64,000 nt of DNA, taken from Mucilaginibacter tundrae (GTDB taxonomy: Bacteria > Bacteroidota > Bacteroidia > Sphingobacteriales > Sphingobacteriaceae). Below the pieces are notes generated by a model. It was not told the origin of the DNA, did no database searches, and was given only the letters and a program-made list of their open reading frames with translations. Both the position numbers and the translations under genes were made by a program. The stretch is from contig NZ_JACCBZ010000004.1 of the NCBI RefSeq assembly GCF_013408825.1, positions 62,001 through 126,000 of the forward strand, in the 5' to 3' direction. Positions 8,658 to 18,643 of this stretch are shown here, in pieces. Positions within the stretch are counted from its first letter, which is position 1, and the number at the start of each line of letters is the position of its first letter.

Positions 8658-10853
8658 ATGATAGAGACTAAGAAGTCGCTTTTTGATAATCTCCAGAACT
8701 TTTTTGGATTTGATAATTTTAAGGGGGAGCAGGAAGCGATTATAACTAACATACTTGCGGGTAATGATACATTTGTGATAATGCCTACCGGTGGTGGCAA
8801 ATCCATGTGTTACCAGTTGCCTGCATTGATGAGCGAGGGAACAGCGATTGTGATCTCGCCACTTATTGCATTGATGAAAAACCAGGTCGATCAACTTCGT
8901 GCTTTTGGGGGATCAGACAGTATTGCACATTTTTTAAATTCATCATTAACCAAGGCAGATATAGCCCGTGTTAAAGATGACGTTTTAAGCGGCGTAACAA
9001 AATTGTTATACGTTGCGCCTGAATCATTAACCAAGCAGGAAAATATTGATTTCTTACGCTTAAATCAGGTGTCATTCGTGGCAGTTGATGAGGCGCATTG
9101 TATATCAGAGTGGGGGCACGATTTTCGCCCTGAATATCGCAAGATAAGGCAGGTGATCAGCAATATTGGCGATAATATCCCAATCATTGCTTTAACCGCT
9201 ACCGCTACGCCAAAAGTTCAGCAGGATATTCAAAAAAACCTGCAGATGAACAATGCCACAATCTTCAAATCATCATTTAATCGCTCAAACCTTTTTTACG
9301 AAGTGCGTGCAAAGCGTAACGTGATAAAAGAGATATGCAAGTTTGTTAAGCAAAATCAGGGCAAATCGGGCATTATATACTGCCTGAGCCGTAAAAAGGT
9401 GGAAGAGGTTGCTGAGGTGCTTAATTTAAATGGTATTAAAGCGTTGCCGTATCATGCTGGCCTTGACCCCAAGGTAAGGGCTGACACGCAGGATAAATTC
9501 CTGATGGAGGATGTAGATGTTATTGTAGCGACTATTGCCTTCGGAATGGGGATTGATAAACCAGATGTTCGTTATGTAATACACCATGATGTGCCTAAAA
9601 GCATGGAAGGTTATTACCAGGAAACCGGCCGCGCCGGACGTGATGGTGGCGAAGGTGTATGTGTTGCTTTCTATTCACAGAAAGATATTGACAAGCTTCA
9701 GAAATTCATGAAGGATAAGCCTGTTGCTGAACGCGAGATAGGCACACAGATATTGAAGGAAGTGATTGACTACGCTGAAGCATCGGTATGCCGCCGTAAG
9801 CAGTTACTACATTATTTTGGTGAGAACTTTAACGAGGCAGGCTGTAATAGCATGTGCGATAACTGTTGTGCCCCAAAAACTTATTTTGACGGTGAGGAGC
9901 ATTTACACCGCGCATTAAGCCTGATTAAGCAAATAGGCGAGAAATTTGATGATCATCACATCATCAGCATCTTAATGGGTCAGGATAATGCACAAATCCA
10001 TAATTATGAGCATCATTTGCTGGACGCTTTTGGCGCAGGTAAGGAGCAGGGTGAAAATCTTTGGAACTCCCTGTTACGCCAGGCATTGCTAAATAACTTT
10101 TTATCTAAGGATATTGATCAATATGGATTGCTGCGTTTAACACGTACCGGCAATTCATTTTTAGATAACCCATATAGCATCCGCTTTACATTAAACAGCC
10201 CGATTGAGGCAGCTGATGACGATGAGTCAGAAGATGGGCCTAAAGGCGGCGGGGGAGCACTGGATACCCAATTGCTTCAAATGCTTAGGGATCTGCGTAA
10301 AAAAATCGCTAAACAAAAAGGTTTACCACCGTTTGTAGTTTTCCAAGACCCGTCTTTAGAAGAAATGTGTACACATTACCCGATAAGTATCGAGGAGATG
10401 AAGCATATTTCGGGAGTTGGAGCTGGTAAGGCCACGAAATTTGGTGCGCCATTTGTTGATCTGATCAAAAAATATGTTGAGGATAATGACATTGACCGTC
10501 CGGTAGATATGGTTATTAAAAGTGCTGCTAATAAATCGGCGCTTAAGGTATACATCATCCAAAATATCGACAGGCATTTGAATTTGGAAGACATTGCTGC
10601 TTCTAAAGGATTAAGCTATGAAGAGATATTGAAAGAGGTGGAAACCATCGTAAATTCCGGTACCAAACTTAACCTGAACTATTACATTGATGAGGTTATT
10701 GATGAGGATAAGCAAGAAGAAGTATTTGATTATTTCCGCTCAGCAGAAGTTGATTCGATAGATGACGCTTTGGTTGAATTGGGGAGCGATGATTATACTC
10801 GTGAAGAAGTTCAATTAATGCGCATAAAATTCATGTCGGAATTAGGAAACTAA
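8658..10853 (+). CDS. recQ: ATP-dependent DNA helicase RecQ
   Basis: 731 residues. Helicase motifs in order: Walker A MPTGGGKSMCYQLPAL at about 41-56, DEAH-type VDEAHCISEWGHDFRPEY near 145, TATATP, and the motif V/VI region IAFGMGIDKPDVR with QETGRAGRDG. A RecQ zinc-binding region has CRRKQLLHYFGE and CNSMCDNCC. An HRDC-like segment follows (LRKKIAKQKGLPPFVVF), then a C-terminal helix-turn-helix-like tail. It unwinds recombination and repair intermediates. An intrinsic terminator follows 20 bp after the stop. Confidence 0.95.
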   Translation: MIETKKSLFDNLQNFFGFDNFKGEQEAIITNILAGNDTFVIMPTGGGKSMCYQLPALMSEGTAIVISPLIALMKNQVDQLRAFGGSDSIAHFLNSSLTKADIARVKDDVLSGVTKLLYVAPESLTKQENIDFLRLNQVSFVAVDEAHCISEWGHDFRPEYRKIRQVISNIGDNIPIIALTATATPKVQQDIQKNLQMNNATIFKSSFNRSNLFYEVRAKRNVIKEICKFVKQNQGKSGIIYCLSRKKVEEVAEVLNLNGIKALPYHAGLDPKVRADTQDKFLMEDVDVIVATIAFGMGIDKPDVRYVIHHDVPKSMEGYYQETGRAGRDGGEGVCVAFYSQKDIDKLQKFMKDKPVAEREIGTQILKEVIDYAEASVCRRKQLLHYFGENFNEAGCNSMCDNCCAPKTYFDGEEHLHRALSLIKQIGEKFDDHHIISILMGQDNAQIHNYEHHLLDAFGAGKEQGENLWNSLLRQALLNNFLSKDIDQYGLLRLTRTGNSFLDNPYSIRFTLNSPIEAADDDESEDGPKGGGGALDTQLLQMLRDLRKKIAKQKGLPPFVVFQDPSLEEMCTHYPISIEEMKHISGVGAGKATKFGAPFVDLIKKYVEDNDIDRPVDMVIKSAANKSALKVYIIQNIDRHLNLEDIAASKGLSYEEILKEVETIVNSGTKLNLNYYIDEVIDEDKQEEVFDYFRSAEVDSIDDALVELGSDDYTREEVQLMRIKFMSELGN

Positions 10854-10872
10854 GAACACTGATCTTATAATG

Positions 10873-10904
10873 AAGCCTTTAAATGAAAATTTAAAGGCTT
10901 TTTT
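10873..10904 (+). terminator. Intrinsic terminator after recQ
   Basis: Perfect 12-bp stem AAGCCTTTAAAT / ATTTAAAGGCTT with a GAAA tetraloop, followed by TTTTG. Confidence 0.85.
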
Positions 10905-10943
10905 GTTGCATTACAGTATTATAATAATAAAAATCAAAATATT

Positions 10944-10951
10944 TATATTTG
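10944..10951 (+). promoter_or_regulatory. Promoter -7 element of the DUF3052 gene
   Basis: TATATTTG is a perfect match to TAnnTTTG and ends 3 nt before the ATG at 10955. The predicted transcription start falls on or beside the start codon, suggesting a leaderless mRNA. The 14-mer TATATTTGATTATG recurs before fdhD (52664-52677). Confidence 0.6.
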
Positions 10952-10954
10952 ATT

Positions 10955-11353
10955 ATGACGGGTGATTCAGCTACACCGCTTGCTAAAAAGTTAGGTATTA
11001 AAGCAGGGTTTAATATCAGCCTGATTAATGCGCCTAAATATTATTTTGAATTGTGCACTGATTTGCCCGTCGATTTGGTGTTTAATGAACCCAGTAAAAA
11101 GGATTTTATTCACTTCTTCGTCAGATCTAAAAATGAATATCTCCTACAACTACCTTTGTTGAAACGAGAATTAAAGGTTGATGGGATGATATGGGCATCC
11201 TGGGCTAAAAAATCATCCAAAATTATAACTGATATTACGGAAGACATCATTAGAAATTACGCAATACAAATAGGATTAGTTGATATAAAAGTCTGTGCAA
11301 TAGATGAGATATGGTCTGGGCTAAAGCTGGTTATACCAGTTAAGGACAGGTGA
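10955..11353 (+). CDS. DUF3052-family protein
   Basis: 132 residues from ATG 10955. Features of the DUF3052 family are PLAKKLGIKAGFNISLINAP near the start, GMIWASWAKKSSK at about 87-99, DITEDIIRNYAIQIGLVDIKVC and DEIWSGLKLVIPVKDR at the end. It is soluble, without signal peptide or membrane segment, and of unknown function. The in-frame TTG at 10949 would put the start inside the promoter box, so ATG is preferred. Confidence 0.75.
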   Translation: MTGDSATPLAKKLGIKAGFNISLINAPKYYFELCTDLPVDLVFNEPSKKDFIHFFVRSKNEYLLQLPLLKRELKVDGMIWASWAKKSSKIITDITEDIIRNYAIQIGLVDIKVCAIDEIWSGLKLVIPVKDR

Positions 11354-11440
11354 TTTTTCAGTATAGTATCATAAATCTATAAGCAAATGTTGATAAAGTT
11401 ATTTAATGCCTACATTAGTACATTATTATAAAATATTATT

Positions 11441-11869
11441 ATGCCTAAAATAGAGCTTTCACGCGTTAGTGGCGATTATGGCTTTGAAGCCAAAGATGAA
11501 AATGGACATATTGTAAGAATGGACAGCAATCCGCAAAGTGGCGGCCTTGACTTTGGTGTACGCCCAATGCAAATGTTATTGATGGGTTTGGCCGGATGTT
11601 CAGCAATTGATGTGATCGGCATATTAAAGAAGCAGCGCCAGGATGTTAAGGATTACAAAATGATTGTAAACGGCGATCGTGAGGCTGGAAAAGAACCATC
11701 ATTATGGAAGGATGTTAATATTGAGTTTCATATTTATGGCGATATCGACCTTGATAAAGCCCAAAAGGCGGTTGACCTTTCTGTTACTAAATATTGTTCT
11801 GTAGCGGCTACGCTGGAGAAGGCCGGAGCGGAGATCAAATATTCTGTAATGGTGCATCCTGAGGTTTAA
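11441..11869 (+). CDS. OsmC family protein (organic hydroperoxide/thiol peroxidase-like)
   Basis: 142 residues. The two family cysteines are in LAGCSAIDVIGIL (about 51-63) and VTKYCSVAATLEKAG (near 118). In OsmC/Ohr enzymes these two cysteines reduce organic hydroperoxides; members of the YhfA-like branch have less clear substrates. This sequence (GGLDFGVRPMQMLLMGLAGC) resembles that branch. It is monocistronic by position. Confidence 0.85.
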   Translation: MPKIELSRVSGDYGFEAKDENGHIVRMDSNPQSGGLDFGVRPMQMLLMGLAGCSAIDVIGILKKQRQDVKDYKMIVNGDREAGKEPSLWKDVNIEFHIYGDIDLDKAQKAVDLSVTKYCSVAATLEKAGAEIKYSVMVHPEV

Positions 11870-12240
11870 TACTTCCATTTGGTATATGAATTATTATTAA
11901 ATATTAAATTATTAATTAATAATATTAACTGGTTGTAATTTTAAGAAATTTGTAATTTAAGTATGAAATTTTGATGAAATTAGCAATTTGAATACAAAAG
12001 TGTACACTTTTCGGATCAATATATTGCTTTGTAATCCCCCTCAATTTAACATTATTTAACAATATTAAATCAGGCTTTTTTAACTAAAATACTGTATCAA
12101 TCAAACGATTAGCTTATGGTTTAATATTTGGTTGTATGTGGTATCTATATAAAAATATTCACTGGCATTACAATTGTCTTTAAGCAAGAGTTGATTCCTG
12201 TAAATAAAAGAAGGAAAAAACTCACTTAAAAACAATTGCT
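11870..12240. promoter_or_regulatory. Long AT-rich leader/control region of ompA with a 16-bp palindrome
   Basis: There is no credible gene in this 371-bp gap. A perfect 16-bp palindrome AAAAGTGTACACTTTT lies at 11996-12011. A near-consensus -7 box (AATATTTG) ends near 12130, which would give a long 5' untranslated region before the OmpA ATG. A 10-mer GTACACTTTT is shared with the operator-like region upstream of coaD. Confidence 0.45.
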
Positions 12241-13596
12241 ATGAAATCAAAATTTAAAAAAGCCACTTTACTCTTGACAGGAATTATGGTAGGGGGCAAA
12301 CTTTTCGCACAAACTCCTGACTCTACAATGAGTGATAAAAATTATGTGCAACCATTCTCACACGGTGGCCTTCGTACTTGGTCAATTGGCGTTGAAGGTG
12401 GCGTATTAACTCCATACACTATATTTGCACCAAGCCAACAAGACTACAGATCACCGCATCAGGAATTTGGTTACAGCGGCTATATTAAAGATCAATTCTT
12501 GCCTGACTTTGGTATTCAGGCTGACTACCTTGGTGGTAAAGTGAATGGCGCAATAACTCAAGCCGATCAAGCTAGTCCTGGTTCTTACAGTGCATTTAGT
12601 ACTAAAATTCATTATGCTGTAGATTTAATGGCGACATTCAATATAGCTAATATTGATTGGGCTAATAAAAAGAGCTTTATACAACCATATGTAAGTGCTG
12701 GTGGTGGCGAAATAGGTTACACCGCTACTGTTACTAATAGTGGTGGAACAGTTAGCGGCGGTAAACAGCATGATTTTTATTTACCTGTAGGCGCTGGTTT
12801 CAAAATTAATGTTGCAACCGGAATTAATGTAGATTTAGGTTATCAGGTTAACTTTGTTAACAATGATAGTTTTGACGGAACCGTTGTAGGAAATAATAAC
12901 GATAGGTTTTCTTATGGCCACATAGGTTTGGAATTTGCGTTAGGCAACAAACACAAACCGCAAATGGCTACTTATAATCCCGTTAATTCTATGCGTGATG
13001 AATACTTAATGAGTGACCAAAGGTTACAACTTCAATTAGACCGCGAAAGGGCTGCTAACGAGCGCTTAAGATCTGACTTAAATACAACTAATGCTAATTT
13101 AGCAAGGCTAACTGTTGACTCTGACGGTGACGGTGTACCTGATGTATTCGATAAATGCCCAAATACACCAGCAGGCGTGGCAGTTGATGGTTCAGGATGC
13201 CCACTTCCAGCAGCGAAAAAACCTGATGTTAAAGTTTATGTAACTAACGAAGATAGGCAGGTTGTTAATGAAGCTGTTAAAAACCTTGAATTTGATTTTG
13301 CTAAATCAACTATTCGCGAACACTCTTTCGAAAGCTTAAATAAATTAGCGCAGCTTTTGGTTAACAAAGGCTTTAGCTTGAAATTGGCTGGTTATACTGA
13401 CAACGTAGGTTCAGTTGCTGCTAATTTGAAATTATCAAAAGATCGTGCTGAAGCTGTTAAGACTTACCTATCACAACAAGGTGTTGATCCTTCAAAAATA
13501 TCAGCCGAGGGTTATGGTAAAGCACACCCAATCGCTACAAATAAAACTGATAAAGGCCGTCAAATCAACCGTCGTGTTGAGTTTAGTATATACTAA
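12241..13596 (+). CDS. OmpA family outer-membrane protein with thrombospondin-type-3-like linker
   Basis: 451 residues. A signal peptide covers about 1-24 (LLLTGIMVGGKLFAQ). A beta-barrel-like domain follows to about 240, then a short charged coiled stretch (DQRLQLQLDRERAANERLRSDL). The Asp-rich calcium-binding linker DSDGDGVPDVFDKCP is near 297-311. The C-terminal OmpA peptidoglycan-binding domain has LAGYTDNVGS, LSKDRAEAVKTYL and GRQINRRVEF. It anchors the outer membrane to peptidoglycan. It is likely highly expressed, given the long leader and strong terminator. Confidence 0.92.
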   Translation: MKSKFKKATLLLTGIMVGGKLFAQTPDSTMSDKNYVQPFSHGGLRTWSIGVEGGVLTPYTIFAPSQQDYRSPHQEFGYSGYIKDQFLPDFGIQADYLGGKVNGAITQADQASPGSYSAFSTKIHYAVDLMATFNIANIDWANKKSFIQPYVSAGGGEIGYTATVTNSGGTVSGGKQHDFYLPVGAGFKINVATGINVDLGYQVNFVNNDSFDGTVVGNNNDRFSYGHIGLEFALGNKHKPQMATYNPVNSMRDEYLMSDQRLQLQLDRERAANERLRSDLNTTNANLARLTVDSDGDGVPDVFDKCPNTPAGVAVDGSGCPLPAAKKPDVKVYVTNEDRQVVNEAVKNLEFDFAKSTIREHSFESLNKLAQLLVNKGFSLKLAGYTDNVGSVAANLKLSKDRAEAVKTYLSQQGVDPSKISAEGYGKAHPIATNKTDKGRQINRRVEFSIY

Positions 13597-13614
13597 ACCC
13601 AAGCCTGTATCCAA

Positions 13615-13648
13615 GCAAAAAAGGCGCTCATTTGAGCGCCTTTTTTGC
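13615..13648. terminator. Bidirectional intrinsic terminator between ompA and the ABC-F gene
   Basis: Perfect 16-bp inverted repeat GCAAAAAAGGCGCTCA / TGAGCGCCTTTTTTGC with a 2-nt loop. The T-runs on both strands suit both convergent genes. Confidence 0.9.
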
Positions 13649-13665
13649 TATAGGGTATTTTTTAA

Positions 13666-15366
<1,701 letters not shown>

Positions 15367-15608
15367 TTAAACATCAAAAGAGCGCATTTGGAACAGCTTA
15401 TCATTTTAAGAGAATTACCCAATTTATTTTTATTGCGGGGCAACATCCTCATTGATAATGCGTATAAAGTACTATCAATGTCAAATAAACACTAATTAGC
15501 ACTTAATTACACTTTTTTAGCTTTTTGGAATAAACTTTGACTTAATATTTAATACAGGTTGATTTAGTAGAGAGATTTTTAAATAACAGTCAAAAAACAG
15601 AAGTAAAA

Positions 15609-15695
15609 ATGGGCATTTTAATAGCAAGCTTAATTGTCATCAATGCATACATGATAATTATGCACCACATCAAACAACGAAAAGGAACTTACTAG
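15609..15695 (+). CDS. Possible 28-residue single-span membrane peptide
   Basis: ATG 15609 to TAG 15693-15695. The peptide is one hydrophobic helix (MGILIASLIVINAYMI) followed by a basic tail HHIKQRKG, the layout of a small single-pass membrane protein with its tail in the cytoplasm. It sits in an otherwise empty 408-bp gap (15295-15702), upstream of and convergent to the SRPBCC gene. There is no clear ribosome-binding site, which is common in Bacteroidota. Function unknown; it may be a chance ORF. Confidence 0.35.
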   Translation: MGILIASLIVINAYMIIMHHIKQRKGTY

Positions 15696-15702
15696 TTGTA
15701 TA

Positions 15703-16101
15703 TTAGTTTAATAAGTTTAACAAATTGGCCGTTTCATCATCGGCCAATTTTTGTAAAGGGCCGGATGCAACCATCTTCATCATCATATTCAGGTCGGCAG
15801 CAATAACAAACAAAACTTCGGTACCGTTTTCAACGGGGGTTAAAGTCCACTTCAGTTCCATTTCAAAAGGTGGCTTTTCGGCGGGAATTATTTTAATTTC
15901 ACTATTCGGGGTACGTTCATCAATTTTTAATAAAAGCTTAATCATGTTCCTGATGGTGAAGCTCGCTTCGTCGGCAGTTGATCGCCATTCAGAAATGTCA
16001 TCTTTAGGCATCAATTGTTCATGATTGTTCATATCTGCCAGAAAAGTAAAAATAACCTCGGCAGGCTTATTTATGGTGATGGTACTCTCGAAGTTCTTCA
16101 T
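15703..16101 (-). CDS. SRPBCC (START/polyketide-cyclase-like) superfamily protein
   Basis: 132 residues from ATG 16101. It begins MKNFESTITINKPAEVIFTFLADMNNHEQLMP, the usual first strand and helix of the SRPBCC hydrophobic-pocket fold, and continues with WTLTPVENGTEVLF. The ligand is unknown. It lies 15 bp downstream of pyrE on the same strand and is probably cotranscribed with it. The frame can extend by a TTG to 16107, but ATG is preferred. Confidence 0.75.
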   Translation of the reverse strand: MKNFESTITINKPAEVIFTFLADMNNHEQLMPKDDISEWRSTADEASFTIRNMIKLLLKIDERTPNSEIKIIPAEKPPFEMELKWTLTPVENGTEVLFVIAADLNMMMKMVASGPLQKLADDETANLLNLLN

Positions 16102-16116
16102 AGACAAGATTTGAGC

Positions 16117-16758
16117 TTATTGACCCCATACTGACGGATCTTCGCGCCATTTGGTAAGCAGGGCAGTATCTTCAGGGGTGATGTATTGATTTTGTTCGGC
16201 GTATTTAATTAACGCGCTGTAGTTTGATAAGGTTACAAACGGACATTTAGCCTCGTTGAAGTTTTCAGTAGCGATGTCGAACTCATAAGTAAATATAGCT
16301 GCAAGCCCGGCTACGTCATAACCAGCTTCGCGCAAAGCTTCAACAGCCTGTAAGCTGCTTTTGCCGGTAGAGATCAGGTCTTCAATAACTACAACCCTTT
16401 TGCCGGTAAGTACATCGCCCTCAATCATATTTCCACGGCCATGCTCTTTCGGTTTTGAGCGAACATAAATAAATGGTAAGCCTAATTCCTGAGCTACCAA
16501 TACGCCTTGTGGAATACCTGCGGTAGCCACGCCCGCGATACAGCCAACAGCACCAAATTTCTCCTGGATCAGCTTTGTTAATTGCTGACGGATGTAGGTA
16601 CGAGCGGTTGGGTGTGAAAGCGTGATGCGGTTGTCGCAATAAATAGGCGATTTCCAACCCGAAGCCCATGTAAATGGATTATTAGGTTGTAATTTAATTG
16701 CTTTAATTTGCAGCAGAAACTCGGCCACTTGTTGTTCGGCCTCACTATAGTTAAACAT
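16117..16758 (-). CDS. pyrE: Orotate phosphoribosyltransferase PyrE
   Basis: 213 residues from ATG 16758. It joins orotate to PRPP to give OMP in pyrimidine synthesis. Features: NPFTWASGWKSPIYCDNR at about 28-45 and the PRPP loop VVVIEDLISTGKSSLQAV at about 124-141. The catalytic loop has RSKPKEHGRG. The start codon abuts the start codon of the divergent NUDIX gene (CATATG at 16756-16761), so its promoter must lie within the neighbour's coding sequence. No pyr genes are adjacent except the distant dihydroorotase-like gene at 24.5 kb. Confidence 0.93.
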   Translation of the reverse strand: MFNYSEAEQQVAEFLLQIKAIKLQPNNPFTWASGWKSPIYCDNRITLSHPTARTYIRQQLTKLIQEKFGAVGCIAGVATAGIPQGVLVAQELGLPFIYVRSKPKEHGRGNMIEGDVLTGKRVVVIEDLISTGKSSLQAVEALREAGYDVAGLAAIFTYEFDIATENFNEAKCPFVTLSNYSALIKYAEQNQYITPEDTALLTKWREDPSVWGQ

Positions 16759-17397
16759 ATGGCTCAAAAATACAGAATTTATATTAACGAGAAAGTAATT
16801 CTATTAACAGAATCTGAACCTAAAAAGGCAGATAGCTATGAAAAGATTGATGCTCAGATGTTTGATTTGAAAATAATTTACACCTGGATACTGGCTCATC
16901 ACAACAAAAATTTCTATATAATTTGTACGGATGCTAAGCTTTTTATGAAAAATATTATAGCCGGTATTACGCTTATTGAAGCCGCCGGTGGACTGGTAAA
17001 GAACAATAAAGACGAATATTTATTTATTTACCGCAATGATAAATGGGACCTGCCAAAAGGTAAAATTGAGAAAGACGAAAAAACTAAAGTTGCCGCTGTG
17101 CGTGAGGTAGAAGAGGAGTGTGGTATTAAAGTGAGTAAGCTTGGGGCTAAAATATGTAAGACTTACCATTCCTATATTAGCAAAGGCGAGGTTGTGTTAA
17201 AGAAAACCCATTGGTACGATATGAGTTACAAGGGTAAAGAAAAATTAACCCCGCAAGTTGAAGAAGGCATTACCGATGTACGCTGGTTTAAGCCAAACCA
17301 CATAGACGCGATAGTGAAAAATACCTTCCCATCGATTTTAGACGTGTTGGTTAAGGAAGACCTGATTAAAGATAAGCCAGCGCTTCTTTCGGAATAA
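16759..17397 (+). CDS. NUDIX hydrolase
   Basis: 212 residues from ATG 16759. A roughly 70-residue N-terminal extension (MAQKYRIYINEKVILLTES) precedes the NUDIX domain. The NUDIX box is intact: G at GKIEKDEKTKVAAVREVEEECG (about 111-132), the Gx5Ex7REUxEExG pattern. Such enzymes hydrolyse nucleoside diphosphates linked to another group; the substrate is not predictable. The 3' end overlaps the convergent coaD gene by 32 bp. Confidence 0.88.
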   Translation: MAQKYRIYINEKVILLTESEPKKADSYEKIDAQMFDLKIIYTWILAHHNKNFYIICTDAKLFMKNIIAGITLIEAAGGLVKNNKDEYLFIYRNDKWDLPKGKIEKDEKTKVAAVREVEEECGIKVSKLGAKICKTYHSYISKGEVVLKKTHWYDMSYKGKEKLTPQVEEGITDVRWFKPNHIDAIVKNTFPSILDVLVKEDLIKDKPALLSE

Positions 17398-17827
17398 ACT
17401 GGGCTACATCGCCGTTGTGGCGCATAATTTCGCGTACAATGGTGGAACTGATGGATGAATACCCAGGTTTGCTTACAATAAAGATACTCTCAATATCAGG
17501 TACTAAAGCGTGGTTCATCTGGGCAATGGCCTTCTCATACTCAAAATCCGATACGGTACGGATCCCGCGGATCATATAGGTAGCGCCTATGCTCTGACAA
17601 AAGTTTACCGTCAAACCTTCGTAAGCGATTACATGAATTTTGGGCTCATGCTCAAATACCGAACGGAGCATTTTCTCACGGGTTTCCACACTTAAGAAGC
17701 CCGCCTTGGAGCTATTAACGCCGATGCCGATATATACCTTATCAAACAAACCGATAGACCGTTTTACAATATCAACATGGGCCTTGGTAACCGGATCAAA
17801 CGACCCCGGGAAAAGTGCGATTTTCAT
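17366..17827 (-). CDS. coaD: Phosphopantetheine adenylyltransferase CoaD
   Basis: 153 residues. It makes dephospho-CoA from ATP and 4'-phosphopantetheine. Features: FPGSFDPVTKAHVDIV at about 6-21 with the HxGH-like motif as KAHVD, YMIRGIRTVSDFEYE at about 82-96, and SSISSTIVREI near the end. Its 3' end overlaps the convergent NUDIX gene. A -7 box is 25 bp upstream, with a cluster of GGTAC-containing palindromes beyond it. Confidence 0.93.
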   Translation of the reverse strand: MKIALFPGSFDPVTKAHVDIVKRSIGLFDKVYIGIGVNSSKAGFLSVETREKMLRSVFEHEPKIHVIAYEGLTVNFCQSIGATYMIRGIRTVSDFEYEKAIAQMNHALVPDIESIFIVSKPGYSSISSTIVREIMRHNGDVAQFIPKEALAYL

Positions 17828-17851
17828 AGATTATGCTTGCGCTTGTTGAAA

Positions 17852-17859
17852 CAAATATA
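17852..17859 (-). promoter_or_regulatory. Promoter -7 element of coaD
   Basis: Minus-strand TATATTTG, a perfect TAnnTTTG match 25 bp before the coaD ATG. Confidence 0.55.
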
Positions 17860-17886
17860 ATGGTATAAATCAAATTATTTAGGTGA

Positions 17887-17929
17887 GTGTACCACGGTAC
17901 AAGTGAAACAGTTGGTACAAATGGTACAC
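17887..17929. promoter_or_regulatory. Operator-like TGTACC/GGTACA cluster upstream of coaD
   Basis: Palindrome TGTACC-AC-GGTACA at 17888-17901, then GGTACA again at 17914-17919 and 17924-17929. The outer arms GTGTACCA (17887-17894) and TGGTACAC (17922-17929) are also inverted. No such clustering is seen in other gaps. It sits 28 bp or more upstream of the coaD -7 box, where an activator or repressor could bind. Confidence 0.4.
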
Positions 17930-18002
17930 TTTTTACCTCTTTTTCGCCCTTTAAACACTTAAAAAGGCGGTTATTACATCGTTTTTAGTAGCCAAAATCA
18001 CT

Positions 18003-18034
18003 AAAAAAAAGCGTTTTTAGACCAAAAAACGCTT
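18003..18034 (-). terminator. Intrinsic terminator after rsmD
   Basis: Read on the minus strand: stem AAGCGTTTTT / AAAAACGCTT (18025-18034 with 18009-18018) and a 6-nt loop, followed by a run of T (18003-18008 complement). Confidence 0.75.
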
Positions 18035-18106
18035 GAAATTCGCTAAAAAATGACAATTTTCGCCCAAAAAAGGCCTGAAAATTGCAGTTTTTATGCATAT
18101 TAGAGT

Positions 18107-18643
18107 CTATTCTGAAACAAAAAACGAGAACGAAGAATGTCCATATTTGCGCTGTTCGGTAAACGCCGGGTGGTTGCTCAGATTTTGTAACGACTGATGC
18201 TCCACGATCAACAGACCGCCGGGAAGTAGCAATTTTTTCTCGAAAATGATTTTGGGTATTTCCGGGATCTGGTTAAGATCATAAGGTGGGTCGGCAAAAA
18301 TAACGTCGTATTGCTCCGTTTCGATTTGCAGGTATTTTAATACGTCGGCCTTAAAAGTTTTTATTTGGTTAAGCTTGTGCTGTTTTGATGTATCGTTTAA
18401 ATAATGGATACATTGTACACTCCGGTCAACTGATACCACCTCGCTCGCTCCTCGCGAAGCAAATTCAAGCGAAATGTTGCCAGTGCCGCTAAACAAGTCA
18501 AGCACTTTAATGCCCTCAAACTCAATTTTATTAAGAAGGATGTTGAATAAAGCCTCTTTTGCCAGGTCGGTAGTGGGGCGTACGGGCAGGTTTGTTGGCG
18601 GGTTAAGGCGTAAACCTTTTAATATACCTCCGATGATACGCAT
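18107..18643 (-). CDS. rsmD: 16S rRNA (guanine966-N2)-methyltransferase RsmD
   Basis: 178 residues. RIIGGILKGLRLNPP begins the protein, PTTDLAKEALFNIL follows, then the SAM-binding VLDLFSGTGNISLEFASRGA (about 46-65) and the catalytic FADPPYDL (about 114-121). It methylates G966-equivalent of 16S rRNA. It overlaps the upstream DUF3822 gene by 25 bp, so the two are translationally coupled, a pairing typical of Bacteroidota (recalled). Confidence 0.92.
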   Translation of the reverse strand: MRIIGGILKGLRLNPPTNLPVRPTTDLAKEALFNILLNKIEFEGIKVLDLFSGTGNISLEFASRGASEVVSVDRSVQCIHYLNDTSKQHKLNQIKTFKADVLKYLQIETEQYDVIFADPPYDLNQIPEIPKIIFEKKLLLPGGLLIVEHQSLQNLSNHPAFTEQRKYGHSSFSFFVSE

